Source: Oceanicaulis sp. HLUCCA04
GTDB taxonomy: Bacteria > Pseudomonadota > Alphaproteobacteria > Caulobacterales > Maricaulaceae
NCBI GenBank assembly: GCA_001314625.1
Contig: LJSH01000006.1
Coordinates: forward strand, 140,746-204,745
Length of the DNA stretch: 64,000 bases
Reading direction: 5' to 3'
The translations under genes were made by a program, and so were the position numbers. The notes below the pieces were generated by a model. The model did not search any database. It was not told where the DNA came from and worked only from the letters and a program-made list of their open reading frames with translations. The stretch's first letter is position 1; each line of letters opens with the position of its first letter. This document shows positions 1-10,861 of this stretch, piece after piece.

Positions 1-998
1 GGTGCCAGCTCCAGATTGACCAGAATGTTGATCAGCGCCTGACCGCCAAACATCAGCGCGAGCCCGGCAACAGCCAGCTGAGCGAAATGATCGGAAAGGC
101 GCATCGAGCAGGACCATGCTCTGGCGAACAGGATCGCGAACAGGCCGATAATCGCCAGCGATGCCACCAGCCCGAACTCTTCAGCGGCGACCGAGAAGAC
201 GAAATCGGTATGGGCTTCCGGCAAATAGCGCTTCACTTCGCCCTCACCGGGGCCGACGCCGGTAAATCCGCCGCGCGTGATTGCATTGACCGCCATATCC
301 GTCTGGGTCGGACCACCCGCGGACGCAGGCTCAAGGAATCTGGCGACGCGGTCACGCACATGGCCCAGGAAGGCATAGGCGGCCACCCCGCCACTGATCG
401 CCACACTGCCCAGCAGCGCTGTATGAAGAACCGACAGGCCGGCCACCCACAGCATGGCGGCAAAAATGCCGGTCAACAGGATGGTTTGCCCGAAATCGGG
501 CTGGTCGATGAACAGGCAAACCGCCAGCACGTAGATTCCAGCGGCCGCGAGGCGGCCGGGCACTGGCGCGCCCTTGCTCTCTTCAGCAAACAGCCAGGCG
601 GCAATCACGATGAAAGCGGGTTTGAAGAATTCCGATGGCTGGAGCGAGAAGCTGCCAAACCGCAGCCAGCGGGTTGCCCCGTTCACCTCGTGCCCGGCGA
701 ACGCCACCACGATGAGGCCAAGCAGGCTGCCCACCAGCATCAGCCCGGCGAAGCGTCTGGCGCCTTTGGGGCTGAGCGCGGCAACCGCCATCATCAACAC
801 CACCGAGAGCGCTGCGAACATCGTATGGCGGACCAGATAGTGGAACGGGTCTCCCGGACTGACGCGCTCTGCGGCGGAGGGGCTGGCCGCCATCGACAGT
901 GTCAGCCCGACGACGATCAGGCCCGACAGGGTAAACAGCAATGTCCGGTCAAGACCAAACCAGACCCGCGCAAATCCCGAACGGCTCGCCGCTTTCAT
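1..998 (-). CDS. ftsW: Cell division protein FtsW (partial, C-terminus beyond window start)
   Basis: Reverse-strand translation from ATG at 998 gives MKAASRSGFARVWFGLDRTLLFTLSGLIVVG...GGQALINILVNLELAP, a multi-TM SEDS protein; start overlaps the murD stop; dcw context. Not in the ORF track because it is open at the window edge. Confidence 0.93.
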   Translation of the reverse strand, partial: MKAASRSGFARVWFGLDRTLLFTLSGLIVVGLTLSMAASPSAAERVSPGDPFHYLVRHTMFAALSVVLMMAVAALSPKGARRFAGLMLVGSLLGLIVVAFAGHEVNGATRWLRFGSFSLQPSEFFKPAFIVIAAWLFAEESKGAPVPGRLAAAGIYVLAVCLFIDQPDFGQTILLTGIFAAMLWVAGLSVLHTALLGSVAISGGVAAYAFLGHVRDRVARFLEPASAGGPTQTDMAVNAITRGGFTGVGPGEGEVKRYLPEAHTDFVFSVAAEEFGLVASLAIIGLFAILFARAWSCSMRLSDHFAQLAVAGLALMFGGQALINILVNLELA

Positions 999-2407
999 GA
1001 CGCTTCCCCTTGCAGTGCCCGCTCCAGAAGATCTTTGACCAGCGCGCGGAACGTGTCGCCCCGGTGCTCGTAGCTCTTGAACTGATCAAACGAGGCGCAG
1101 GCCGGCGAGAGCAACACCACCGGGCGGCGATACCCGCTTTCAGCGGCATCTATGGCGGCGTGCTGCAAGGCCTGCTCAAGCGAGCCGCAGATTTCAGCCG
1201 GAACGGCATTGCCCAGTTGCTTGCGCAAGAGTTCGCTGTCGCGTCCGATGAGGTAGGCTTTGCGGATACGCCGGAAATGCGGCTGCAGGCTGGCAATGCC
1301 GCCCTCCTTGGCCTCACCCCCCGCTATCCAGAAAATATCGTGATAACAGCCGAGCGCCTGGGCAGCAGCTTCGGCGTTGGTCGCCTTGGAATCGTTGATG
1401 AAAAGCAGCGAGCCTGCCTCGCCCACCCTTTCCTGCCGGTGGGGCAGTCCGGGAAAGCTGGCAATGGCCGATACCGCGTCGTGAACGCTGACGCCGAGCG
1501 CGCGCACCGCCGCATAGGCGGCCGCGGCGTTCTGGGCATTGTGCGAACCGGGCAGCGCCGGGGCACGGGCGAGCTCCATGATCGCGCGCGCGCCACCCTT
1601 GGCGGTGTCATCATAGAGCTTCCCGGCCAGCGCATAGACGCCGAACGAAACAAGGCGCTGGCAGGATATGGGCGTCACCGTGATACCGGAGCGCGATTTC
1701 AGGCGCATGCAGACGCTGCGGCTGGGCTCGTCATCGACACCGACAATCGCGGTATCACCATCGGCCTGATTGGCGAAGATGCGCTCCTTGGCCTTGCGAT
1801 AGCCATCAATATCGCCGTGCCGGTCGATATGATCGGGTGTCAGGTTCAGGAATACCGCCACGTGACAGCGCAGGCTCTCCACCAGATCGAGCTGATAGGA
1901 CGACAGTTCCAGCACATAAATCGCGCCGGGGCGCGGCGGCTCCAGCCCCAGAACGGCGTCGCCAATATTCCCGCCAACACGCACATCGCGGCCGGCGGAT
2001 TTGAGAATGTGGCCGATGAGAGCCGTCGTGGTCGACTTGCCATTCGTGCCGGTAATGCCAACGATTGTAACGTCCGGCACGTTTGCCACGGCCTGTGCAA
2101 ACAGCTCCATATCGCCAATCACCGGCGCGCCGACCGCGCGGGCCAGCGACACAACCCGGTGCGGCGCGGGGTGGCTTAGCGGAATGCCGGGCGACAGCAC
2201 CAGCGCGGCTATGTCGCCCCAGTCGCGCCGGTTGAGATCATCAAGCTCCAGCCCGGCGGCCATCGCGGCGTCGCGGGCCGCGGCGTTGTCATCCCATGCG
2301 GACACCTGCGCGCCGCCCGCCAGAAGCGCGCGGACAGCCGCGATCCCGGTACGGCCAAGGCCGAACACCGCCACGCGGCGTCCCTTATAGGCGCTAACCG
2401 GGATCAT
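995..2407 (-). CDS. murD: UDP-N-acetylmuramoylalanine--D-glutamate ligase
   Basis: 470 aa; GITGTNGKSTTTALIGHIL ATP-binding motif; dcw order. Confidence 0.96.
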   Translation of the reverse strand: MIPVSAYKGRRVAVFGLGRTGIAAVRALLAGGAQVSAWDDNAAARDAAMAAGLELDDLNRRDWGDIAALVLSPGIPLSHPAPHRVVSLARAVGAPVIGDMELFAQAVANVPDVTIVGITGTNGKSTTTALIGHILKSAGRDVRVGGNIGDAVLGLEPPRPGAIYVLELSSYQLDLVESLRCHVAVFLNLTPDHIDRHGDIDGYRKAKERIFANQADGDTAIVGVDDEPSRSVCMRLKSRSGITVTPISCQRLVSFGVYALAGKLYDDTAKGGARAIMELARAPALPGSHNAQNAAAAYAAVRALGVSVHDAVSAIASFPGLPHRQERVGEAGSLLFINDSKATNAEAAAQALGCYHDIFWIAGGEAKEGGIASLQPHFRRIRKAYLIGRDSELLRKQLGNAVPAEICGSLEQALQHAAIDAAESGYRRPVVLLSPACASFDQFKSYEHRGDTFRALVKDLLERALQGEAS

Positions 2408-2417
2408 TGCAGGAACG

Positions 2418-3518
2418 CTACCTCAGCTTGAGTGTGGACAGGCCGATCAAAGCCAGCACCACCGCAATGATCCAGAAGCGGATCACGATGGTAGGCTCTG
2501 CCCAGCCCATTTTTTCAAAATGGTGGTGGATCGGCGCCATGCGGAAGACGCGCTTGCCGGTCAGCTTGAAGCTGGCGACCTGGATCATCACCGACAGGGC
2601 CTCGAGAACGAACAGGCCACCGACAATGGCCAGCACGATCTCGTGCTTCACCGCCACTGCAATCGTGCCCAGGGCACCGCCCAGGGACAATGAGCCTGTA
2701 TCGCCCATGAACACCATCGCAGGGGGCGCATTGTACCAGAGAAAGCCCAGCCCCGAACCGATGATGGCGCCGCATATGACGGCCAGTTCGCCTGTTCCGG
2801 GCGTGAAATTCAGGAACAGATAGTTGGAATAGACCGCCGAACCGACGAAATAGGCAATGAAGCCGAACGAGCCTGCCGCGATCATCACCGGCACGATGGC
2901 CAGGCCATCAAGACCGTCCGTGATGTTGACGGCGTTGGACGCGCCGACAATCACGATCAGGCCGAACAGGAAGAACCCGTAGCTGAGCGGTATCAGCACA
3001 TCCTTGAAGAAAGGCACCGCGATGGAGGTGGCAAACCCTTCGGGCACGTTGGGGGCCGAGGAAAGCAGCTCTGTCATCCAGAACACGGCCACCAGCGCCA
3101 CGACCGATTGCAGGGCCAGCTTCATCTTGCCCGAAATACCCGCCGAGGAGCGCTTGGTCACCTTGCGCCAGTCATCGAGAAAGCCGATCGCGCCGAAGCC
3201 GGCGGTCACCAGTATCACGACCCAGATATAGGCGTTGGACAGATCGGCCCAGAGCAGTGTGCCGGCCAGAATGCCTATCAGGATTATGAAGCCCCCCATG
3301 GTGGGCGTGCCCGCCTTGGTGAGCACATGGGATTCCGGGCCGTCATCACGGATCGGCTGGGAGCCTTTTGTTCTGAGCCAGCCGATGAAAGGCTTGCCGA
3401 TAATGAGCGCTACCGCAAACGCCGTGATCAGGCCTGCGCCTGTACGAAATGTCAGATAGTTCACCACGTTGAACAGGGCGATGTCGGCAGCAAGTTGGGA
3501 AAGCAGGAAATAGAGCAT
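2418..3518 (-). CDS. mraY: Phospho-N-acetylmuramoyl-pentapeptide-transferase
   Basis: 366 aa, multi-[13 protein letters not shown] and [25 protein letters not shown] motifs. Confidence 0.97.
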   Translation of the reverse strand: MLYFLLSQLAADIALFNVVNYLTFRTGAGLITAFAVALIIGKPFIGWLRTKGSQPIRDDGPESHVLTKAGTPTMGGFIILIGILAGTLLWADLSNAYIWVVILVTAGFGAIGFLDDWRKVTKRSSAGISGKMKLALQSVVALVAVFWMTELLSSAPNVPEGFATSIAVPFFKDVLIPLSYGFFLFGLIVIVGASNAVNITDGLDGLAIVPVMIAAGSFGFIAYFVGSAVYSNYLFLNFTPGTGELAVICGAIIGSGLGFLWYNAPPAMVFMGDTGSLSLGGALGTIAVAVKHEIVLAIVGGLFVLEALSVMIQVASFKLTGKRVFRMAPIHHHFEKMGWAEPTIVIRFWIIAVVLALIGLSTLKLR

Positions 3519-3523
3519 GAAAA

Positions 3524-4933
3524 TCAGCCTTTGATGACCGCGTCGACGGCACCGTTGTGCAAACTTGCGACTACTTTATGAACGCCGGAACCATTCGACC
3601 CCTTGATCAGCACAACATCATCCGGACGCAGCATCTCAATAAGGCGTTGCGTGGCATCGGCGGGCGACGCCGCCATCGTGCCTTTGACTGAAGACGGCAA
3701 GGCAGAGACCATGTGCTCCATCATCGCGCCCACGCCGATCACCTCGCTGACCCCTGCACTGGAAAGCCGGGCAGCCAGTTCGCGATGACGCTCCGGCGCG
3801 GTCTCGCCGATCTCCAGCATCTCACCAAGGACAGCCAGGCGGCGGCCTTTGCCCTCGGGCGTATGGCGGGCGAGCGTTGAAATCGCCGATGCCATCGAGG
3901 CCGGGTTGGCATTATAGCTGTCATCGATGATACGCGCGCTGCCGCCTTCAAGATTGACGGTAAAGCTGGCGCCACGCCCGGCCTGCGCTTCCAACCCGGC
4001 CAGCACATCAGCGACCTGCGCAGAATCGATCCCGGCGGTGACGCATGCTGCCATGACGGCGGCGGCATTATGGGCCTGATGCTCTCCGGGTGCCGGGATC
4101 GCTATATCGACCACACGGCCCAGCACGTCGAGCCGCCCGCGCCCGCCTGTGGCCTCCTGCTCCCAGGAGAGAATGCGCACGGCAGCGCCTCTTGCCTTGC
4201 CGAACTCGAACATGAACGCCGCAGAGCTTTCACCGATGCGCGCGGCAAGCCGGGGCGCGTATTCGCAGTCCGCCGGGATGATCGCCACACCATCCCCTGC
4301 CAGCCCGGTGAATATCTCCGCCTTGGCGTCGGCGATGGCTTCCATCGAGCCGAGATTTTCCAGATGCGCGGGCGCGATGCGCGTGATCAGCGCGACCTGC
4401 GGCCGGACCTGTGTGGCCAAGGCAGCGATCTCGCCGGCATGGTTCATGCCCATTTCGAAAACCCCGCGCGCCGTTTCGCGCGGCATCCGGGCAAGTGTCA
4501 GCGGCACACCCCAGTGGTTATTGTAGGATTTAACGCTCCAGTGCGCCGTGCCGCCGCTACGGAAAACCGCCGCGATCGCTTCCTTGACGGAGGTTTTACC
4601 CACCGATCCCGTGACCCCAACCCGGACAGCCGGACAACGGTCACGCGCGGCAATGCCGAGGCGTTGCAGCGCTTCGAGCACATCGGGCACGACAAGGCGC
4701 GGGCCTGAACCGGCATCCTCGCGGCTGACAATCGAGGCTGCAGCGCCTGCCTTTTCTGCAGCAGGCACAAAATCATGGCCATCGCGCTGATCAGCGAGCG
4801 CCACGAACAGATCACCGGCCTCCAGCGAGCGTGTGTCGATGGAGACCCCTTGCGCCTGCCAGTTGTCTGCACCTACAAGCCGTCCGCCGGTGGCGCTGGC
4901 GGCTTCTGCCGCTGTCCATAAAGGCCCGGTCAT
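3524..4933 (-). CDS. murF: UDP-N-acetylmuramoyl-tripeptide--D-alanyl-D-alanine ligase
   Basis: 469 aa; [16 protein letters not shown] motif; position between mraY and murE. Confidence 0.95.
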   Translation of the reverse strand: MTGPLWTAAEAASATGGRLVGADNWQAQGVSIDTRSLEAGDLFVALADQRDGHDFVPAAEKAGAAASIVSREDAGSGPRLVVPDVLEALQRLGIAARDRCPAVRVGVTGSVGKTSVKEAIAAVFRSGGTAHWSVKSYNNHWGVPLTLARMPRETARGVFEMGMNHAGEIAALATQVRPQVALITRIAPAHLENLGSMEAIADAKAEIFTGLAGDGVAIIPADCEYAPRLAARIGESSAAFMFEFGKARGAAVRILSWEQEATGGRGRLDVLGRVVDIAIPAPGEHQAHNAAAVMAACVTAGIDSAQVADVLAGLEAQAGRGASFTVNLEGGSARIIDDSYNANPASMASAISTLARHTPEGKGRRLAVLGEMLEIGETAPERHRELAARLSSAGVSEVIGVGAMMEHMVSALPSSVKGTMAASPADATQRLIEMLRPDDVVLIKGSNGSGVHKVVASLHNGAVDAVIKG

Positions 4934-6408
4934 TGCCCCCGCTCCCCGGTCTTGCCTGCTCTTTGTGCCAGCGCCCGCCGCGCCACTTCGCCGTCGTCAA
5001 AGGGGTGTACGACACCCTTGATGGTCTGGCCGGTCTCGTGGCCCTTGCCCGCGATCAGCAAGGTGTCACCGGCGCCGAGCGCGTTGACGCCTGTGAAGAT
5101 GGCTTTCTCCCGGTCACCAATTTCCTCGGCACCCGGCGCGCCTTTGAGTATCGCAGCGCGGATCATGGCGGGGTCTTCAGAGCGCGGATTATCGTCGGTC
5201 ACAATCACGCGGTCAGCGAGTTTTGCTGCCATCGCGCCCATCTTTTCGCGCTTCGTCGGGTCCCGGTCCCCGCCTGCACCGAACACCACGATCACCTTGC
5301 CAGCCGTATGCGGACGGGCGGCACGCAACAGCTTGTCGAGGCCATCAGGCGTATGGGCATAATCGATCAGCACCGGCGCGCCATCGGACGTCGAACCGAC
5401 ATGCTCAAGCCGCCCGGGCACGCCTTTGAGGCTTTCCAGCGCAGCAAACACTGTCCCGGCATCAACGCCGCTGACTAGCGCCATCGCGGCAGCCTGAAAG
5501 GCATTGCTGGCCTGAAACTCGCCCATCAGGGGCAAGGTCAGCGTGCGCTCCACGCCTGCATGGACGAAGCGCACATGCTGGAACGCCGCGTGCGGTGTGA
5601 TTTCCTTCAGCTGAAGACCGCGTCCGTTCCAGCCGACGGTGAATATCTCCTGATGACGGGCCTCTGCCCGCCGGACAACCGCTTCGCCCCATTCGCTATC
5701 GACCGTGATGACGGCGGGTGCGCCTTCAGGCAGCAGCTCGTCGAACAGGCGCATCTTGGAGGCGAAATAATCCTCAAAGTCCGGGTGATAGTCGAGATGG
5801 TCCTGGGTAAGGTTGGAAAAGCCTGCCAGCGCGATTTTCGCCCCGTCCATGCGGCGCTGTTTCAGCCCGTGACTGGAGGCTTCCATGGCCAGATGGGTCA
5901 CGCCTTCGCCAGCGAGGCCATCCAGCGCCTCATGCAGCGCTACGGCGTCCGGCGTCGTATAGCCCACGTCGGTTCGGCCTGATCCCCGCGTCACGCCCAG
6001 AGTGCCCAAGGCCGCCGCTTCACGCCCGGCATGGGCCCAGATCTGGCGCAGGAATTCCACGGTCGAGCTTTTGCCATTGGTGCCGGTAATGGCGGCGATA
6101 TAGTCCGGCTGGCGGGGTGAAAACCGCGCCGCAATCTGCGCCAGCGCCAGACGCGGATCGTCCGCCTCGATCACCGGCACTGCGGCCGTGGTGCCGCGCT
6201 CAGCCAGAACAACCGCCGCGCCCGCCTCGACAGCTGCCTTGATGAAGGCATTGCCGTGGGTCGTTACGCCCGGTAGGGCGGCAAAGAGGAAGCCGGGACG
6301 AACTGCCCGGCTGTCCAGCGCCAACCCTTTGATGACAAGATCATGCGACCCGTCTGGAAGGTTCAGACCGGCAGGGACGAGATCGCCTAGCAGACGCGGC
6401 GCGCTCAT
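4930..6408 (-). CDS. murE: UDP-N-acetylmuramoyl-L-alanyl-D-glutamate--2,6-diaminopimelate ligase
   Basis: 492 aa; AITGTNGKSSTVEFLRQIW; VTDDNPRSEDP (DNPR motif of DAP-adding enzymes). Confidence 0.96.
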   Translation of the reverse strand: MSAPRLLGDLVPAGLNLPDGSHDLVIKGLALDSRAVRPGFLFAALPGVTTHGNAFIKAAVEAGAAVVLAERGTTAAVPVIEADDPRLALAQIAARFSPRQPDYIAAITGTNGKSSTVEFLRQIWAHAGREAAALGTLGVTRGSGRTDVGYTTPDAVALHEALDGLAGEGVTHLAMEASSHGLKQRRMDGAKIALAGFSNLTQDHLDYHPDFEDYFASKMRLFDELLPEGAPAVITVDSEWGEAVVRRAEARHQEIFTVGWNGRGLQLKEITPHAAFQHVRFVHAGVERTLTLPLMGEFQASNAFQAAAMALVSGVDAGTVFAALESLKGVPGRLEHVGSTSDGAPVLIDYAHTPDGLDKLLRAARPHTAGKVIVVFGAGGDRDPTKREKMGAMAAKLADRVIVTDDNPRSEDPAMIRAAILKGAPGAEEIGDREKAIFTGVNALGAGDTLLIAGKGHETGQTIKGVVHPFDDGEVARRALAQRAGKTGERGQ

Positions 6409-8216
6409 GGTTCCTCTCCGCTGGCTGCCAGCGCGACAGGTTCTTCCGGTCCTTCGCGGACGGGCGTGCGCGGCACGAACAGGCGGGCCACCTGCTGAAC
6501 ACGCGCGCCGGGATCCGCGTCACGGCGCCCTACACCCAGGACGGGCGCAACACGCTCAATAATGTCGCCGCCGGTGGGCGCGGCATTCCAGCCTGCGGTG
6601 TTGAAGCCATGGGTCTCGCGGATCGGACGGGGTTGATCGAGGCTTACCACCAGCACGTATTGCGGATCATCAAAGGGAAAGACGCCAACAAAGCTGGTCA
6701 GCACATTGCCTGCCTGATAGCGGCCATTGACGATGCGTTGCGCGGTGCCGGTCTTGCCCGCAATGGCGAGCCCGTCGCGGTCGGCCTGCCCGCCGGCAAC
6801 GGCGGCTCGCATCACGCCCAGAACTTGCGCCGCCGTCGCCGAGCTCATCACCGGGATTTGCGGCACGATGTCGGTCGGCCCGACCGGGCGAAGGGTGGGC
6901 GGGGTATAAATTCCGTCATTGGCCATCGCTGCATAGGCGGCTGCCAGAGCGACAGGCGACACATTGAAGCCATGCCCGAACGAGGCCGTCATCAGCTCGG
7001 CGCGGCCCCAGCGGGCCGGAATAATGGGATCCTCGCCCTCTACCAGTTCCAGTGGCGGACGCTCCCACAGCCCAAGCTCGCCGAAGAATCCCGTGAGGGT
7101 TTCCTCGCCGATCTGTTCGGCCATGATAGCCGCACCGATATTGGACGAATGCAGGATCACCTCCCGGGCGGTCAGAGTGCGCGCTTGCGGGCGGAAATCG
7201 CGAATGCGGTGAGAGCCGATGGCAATCGGCTCGCGTGCGTCAAACGTATCGTCAAGCTGCACGAGCCCCGCCTCGATACCCGCCGCAAGGGTGAGCGGCT
7301 TGAAGACCGAGCCCAGCTCGTAGACACCCTGAACCGTCCGGTTGAAGCGGTTTTCAGCCGGCTCCGAACCGGCAAGATTGGGATCATAATCAGGCAGGGA
7401 GGCCATCGCGATGATCTCGCCAGTGCCCACCCGCATAAGCACAGCCATCGCCCCTTGTGCTGAATAGAGCGCCATGCGCTCGCGCAGCACGGTTTCCATC
7501 GCGTCTTGCGCGCCCAGATGAATGGACAGGCTTACCGGACGGCCAGACCCGTCATTGAGCTCGTCATTGAAAGCGCGCTCGGCACCGGCGAGCCCTGACA
7601 GATCCCGGTCGGTAAACCCGACAAGGTGAGCGGCCAGACGGCGGCGCGGATAGACGCGGCCCGGCTCCACGCGAAATCCGATGCCTGGAAGGCCAAGCAG
7701 ATGGATCGCCTGACGCTCACGCGGGCCGAGACCGCGCTCAATCCAGACAAAGCTGCGATTGGATGAGAGATCACGCAGCAGGTCATCAGGATCGAGATGT
7801 GGGAGCACGGTGCGCAAGCGCTGAACGGTTTCCGACGGAGACCAGACCTGACGCGGGTCGGCGTAGACGGAATGGAAATCGAGATTGCTGGCCAGCATCT
7901 GGCCATTGCGGTCAACAATTTCGCCGCGCCGGACAGGGGCCTCGGTCACGCGCACCGGCGCGGCTTCTGCAAACTCCCCGGTAAATGCCAGTTCGACGGC
8001 GCGGCCGGCGGCCAGCAGGAAACCGGCCCCCACCAGCAGGCCAACCAGCCCCAGGCGCATACGCGAACGGCCGAGCGCCTGCCCGGCCTCGTCTTCAAGC
8101 CGGATAACGGCATTGGGATCAAAACCGGCAGAGTCCTGACCGCGCACAGGCTTGAGCCCGGCGCGCGAACGGCTGACACGAACCTTGCCAAAAAGGCGCG
8201 CCAGCCACGCCGTCAT
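6405..8216 (-). CDS. ftsI: Peptidoglycan D,D-transpeptidase FtsI (PBP3)
   Basis: 603 aa; N-terminal TM; ELGSVFKP, HSSN and AGKTGTAQ transpeptidase motifs. Confidence 0.95.
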   Translation of the reverse strand: MTAWLARLFGKVRVSRSRAGLKPVRGQDSAGFDPNAVIRLEDEAGQALGRSRMRLGLVGLLVGAGFLLAAGRAVELAFTGEFAEAAPVRVTEAPVRRGEIVDRNGQMLASNLDFHSVYADPRQVWSPSETVQRLRTVLPHLDPDDLLRDLSSNRSFVWIERGLGPRERQAIHLLGLPGIGFRVEPGRVYPRRRLAAHLVGFTDRDLSGLAGAERAFNDELNDGSGRPVSLSIHLGAQDAMETVLRERMALYSAQGAMAVLMRVGTGEIIAMASLPDYDPNLAGSEPAENRFNRTVQGVYELGSVFKPLTLAAGIEAGLVQLDDTFDAREPIAIGSHRIRDFRPQARTLTAREVILHSSNIGAAIMAEQIGEETLTGFFGELGLWERPPLELVEGEDPIIPARWGRAELMTASFGHGFNVSPVALAAAYAAMANDGIYTPPTLRPVGPTDIVPQIPVMSSATAAQVLGVMRAAVAGGQADRDGLAIAGKTGTAQRIVNGRYQAGNVLTSFVGVFPFDDPQYVLVVSLDQPRPIRETHGFNTAGWNAAPTGGDIIERVAPVLGVGRRDADPGARVQQVARLFVPRTPVREGPEEPVALAASGEEP

Positions 8217-8578
8217 GGACGTCCCCTCACACCTGATGGAGCAGCCTGCCAGCTGGCCTGGGCCGTTTGCGGCGCCATGCGCTCGGCCTCGGCGCGCACC
8301 TGCGCCAGCTCGGCCAGCGACAATTCCTGCGCGGAGTGAATTGGCTCAAATCCCAGATGGGTGCGGGCCAGCGCGCGCAACTGCTCAGGGTCTTCCAGAT
8401 GGGCGATATTGGCTTCAAGCGTGTTTATGCGCGCACGCTCCTGCGCCAGCTCTGCCTGCAGGCTGGCCAGATGGGCTTGCGCCGCATCGGTTTCTGCCTT
8501 GGCAACATACAGTGCGCAAAGAAGGATGATGCTGCCAAGAATGCCGAAAAAGAAGAACAGGCGGATCATCGGACACAC
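8213..8578 (-). CDS. ftsL: Cell division protein FtsL-like
   Basis: 121 aa; short N-terminal TM plus coiled coil; between rsmH and ftsI. Confidence 0.85.
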   Translation of the reverse strand: MCPMIRLFFFFGILGSIILLCALYVAKAETDAAQAHLASLQAELAQERARINTLEANIAHLEDPEQLRALARTHLGFEPIHSAQELSLAELAQVRAEAERMAPQTAQASWQAAPSGVRGRP

Positions 8579-9561
8579 TCCAGAAGGCGGCTGTAGGGCG
8601 GAACGCCGGGCAGGCCGTCATCGTCGGCGGGCCAGGCGGGATGGGTTGAGCGCACAGCGGCGCGAAGGCGTGAGGACCGCGCACGCGGATTGGCGGCAAT
8701 CTCGGCCTCGGACGGCTCTATGGCCTTGCGGGTGAGCAGCGAAAAGCTGGGCGCAGGACCGGTGTGAACTTCCGGCGCGTGGCGTGAGCCTTGCCCCGTC
8801 AGCCCGGCGCGCGACCGCAGGAACGTCTTCACGATGCGGTCTTCGAGCGAATGGAAGGTGACAACCGCCAGCACGCCGGCGGGTTTGAGAATCCGCTCTG
8901 CGGCATCCAGCGCGCGCACCAGCTCGCCCAGCTCGTCATTGACATAAATGCGCAAGGCCTGAAACACGCGGGTAGCGGGATGGATGCGGCCCGGCTTGCC
9001 GCCAATGACGCGCGCCAGCATGCCGGCGAGCTGCAAGGTGCTCTCGAACGGCGTTTCTGCGCGGTCCTCGACAATGGCGCGCGCAGCGCGGCGGGCATGA
9101 CGCTCCTCGCCATAGACTTTGAAAATGGCTGCGAGTTCATCGCCATCGAGATGATTGACCGCGTCCGCAGCGCTGGGACCTGACCGCGCCATGCGCATGT
9201 CCAGCGGACCGTCTTTCTGGAACGAAAACCCGCGATCGGCTTCATCAATCTGCATGGAGGAGACGCCCAGATCGAGCATGACCCCGTCAACACCGTCGCT
9301 GCCGGACAACTCGACGATCTGCTCCATCAGCGAGAACGCACCTTGCTGGAACGCGAACGTGTCCGGGTAGAGGCGGCGCAGCTGTGCGGCCACGTCGGCG
9401 GCGGCCGGATCGCGGTCAATGCCGACAAGGCGCGCACCCTCGACAGCGAGCACGGCGCGGGCATACCCACCGCCGCCCAGCGTGCCATCCACATACAGCC
9501 CGCCCGCACGCGGACGGATGGCCGTCATCACCTCGTCGAGAAGAACCGGGATATGCGCCAT
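8566..9561 (-). CDS. rsmH: 16S rRNA (cytosine(1402)-N(4))-methyltransferase
   Basis: 331 aa; MAHIPVLLDEVM, DGTLGGGGYARAVL, FHSLEDRIVK motifs. Confidence 0.96.
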   Translation of the reverse strand: MAHIPVLLDEVMTAIRPRAGGLYVDGTLGGGGYARAVLAVEGARLVGIDRDPAAADVAAQLRRLYPDTFAFQQGAFSLMEQIVELSGSDGVDGVMLDLGVSSMQIDEADRGFSFQKDGPLDMRMARSGPSAADAVNHLDGDELAAIFKVYGEERHARRAARAIVEDRAETPFESTLQLAGMLARVIGGKPGRIHPATRVFQALRIYVNDELGELVRALDAAERILKPAGVLAVVTFHSLEDRIVKTFLRSRAGLTGQGSRHAPEVHTGPAPSFSLLTRKAIEPSEAEIAANPRARSSRLRAAVRSTHPAWPADDDGLPGVPPYSRLLECVR

Positions 9562-10022
9562 TACGCCCCCTCCCCGGTGCGGGCAGGGCGGCGCAGCGCG
9601 CCCTTGTTGTCACGGGCGAAGGTGAGGTCACGGGCGTGGCGCTCGGCATGAGCTTCCGGCGACCAGACCTCGAACCGGCGGCCCATGCCGACAAAGGTGG
9701 CCTTGGCTTCAAGTCCGGCGTGCTCAATGAACTCACGCGGCAGCGAGATGCGGCCCGTCTGGTCGAAGGAGAGCGGGCGGGCGCCGCCGAAAATCACGCG
9801 CTCGAACGCGGTGCGGGCATCGTCATAGGGATCCATGGCGTCGATGGCGGCGGCCATGTCGCCCATCAGCGCCTCGCCGCCGCCTTCCAGAAACGGTCCA
9901 TTAAACGAGCACCAGACATAAATGCCGCCGAAGCGCTCAGCCGACACCACGGCGCGGAAGTCGGCCGGGACGGAAACACGCCCCTTGCCATCTATCCCAT
10001 TGGTGGTGGTGGAGAAAAACAT
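9561..10022 (-). CDS. mraZ: Transcriptional regulator MraZ
   Basis: 153 aa; IDGKGRVSVPADFR and ISLPREFIEHAGL SpoVT/AbrB-like motifs; first gene of the dcw cluster. Confidence 0.94.
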   Translation of the reverse strand: MFFSTTTNGIDGKGRVSVPADFRAVVSAERFGGIYVWCSFNGPFLEGGGEALMGDMAAAIDAMDPYDDARTAFERVIFGGARPLSFDQTGRISLPREFIEHAGLEAKATFVGMGRRFEVWSPEAHAERHARDLTFARDNKGALRRPARTGEGA

Positions 10023-10078
10023 CTCCGCTCTGGCTCCCCGGCAGGCCGCACACTGAAAACACCCCGATGCGGTTAACT

Positions 10079-10108
10079 ATGGGATACCATGGGAATTGAT
10101 GGGAAACA
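10079..10108. promoter_or_regulatory. Candidate MraZ-binding repeats: three ATGGGA direct repeats, 10-bp period
   Basis: + strand ATGGGATACC ATGGGAATTG ATGGGAAACA, starting 57 bp from the mraZ start codon. Confidence 0.65.
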
Positions 10109-10250
10109 ATGCCCACGCCAGTCTCCAGCACTGTTTTTACAGGCATGAACAAGTAAAAGCGCAGCATGTTGCAGCGCGTCATTATAGAACATACAAAGAA
10201 CAATAAGTTAACGCCGCGTCGTGCGGCAGGCATTTGGCGGGAAAATGAAG

Positions 10251-10660
10251 GGTCAGGCGGCCTGTAAGCCGGGTTCTGTGCCATTCTTTCCGTAATGGAA
10301 AGAAGCGGCAGCCATTCCTCTTGGATGACGCTTGCGCGCCACCTCGTGCGACCTACCCGGACGGAATGCGGAGGCGCACCTGCCCGCGCGAAGCGGACGC
10401 CCGTCCCTATTCGGTCTTGCTCCGGATGGGGCTTGCCGTGCCCCCTTCCTTGCGGTCGGGGCGGTGGGCTCTTACCCCACCGTTTCACCCTTACCGGACA
10501 TAACATCCGGCGGTCTGATTTCTGCGGCGCTATCCCTGAACCGGGGCTTGACCCCCGGCCCGCCGGGATTTCCCCGGCACCCTGCCTCCATGGAGCCCGG
10601 ACTTTCCTCTCCCGCCCGCCTTTCGGCACTGGACGAAAGCGGCTGCCCGGCCGCCTGACG
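10251..10660 (-). ncRNA. rnpB: RNase P RNA (bacterial type A)
   Basis: Reverse strand contains GAGGAAAGTCCGGGCTCCATGGAGGCAGGGTGCCGGGGAAATCCCGGCGGG near the 5' side and ACAGAACCCGGCTTACAGGCCGCC at the 3' end; terminal P1 arms GTCAGGCGGCC / GGCCGCCTGAC. Confidence 0.95.
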
Positions 10661-10755
10661 GACTTTAAGTCGGCCTTTGGCGGGTAAAGGTCAAGCGTGG
10701 TGGTTCTACAAACGCAAAGCTCTGAAAAACTGTCATGGCCCGGTTCATCCGGGCC

Positions 10756-10821
10756 ACCCATGCCTGAGAGCTCCAGGGTGCCCGATCCTTGCAGGCATGG
10801 GTCACCCGCATAAAGCGGGTG
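10756..10821. repeat. Intergenic palindromic element (two hairpins)
   Basis: ACCCATGCCTG (10756-10766) / CAGGCATGGGT (10792-10802), followed by CACCCGC-ATAAA-GCGGGTG (10803-10821). Confidence 0.7.
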
Positions 10822-10861
10822 ATGACATCTATTCGCCACCTGTGGATATAAGCGAGAACCT

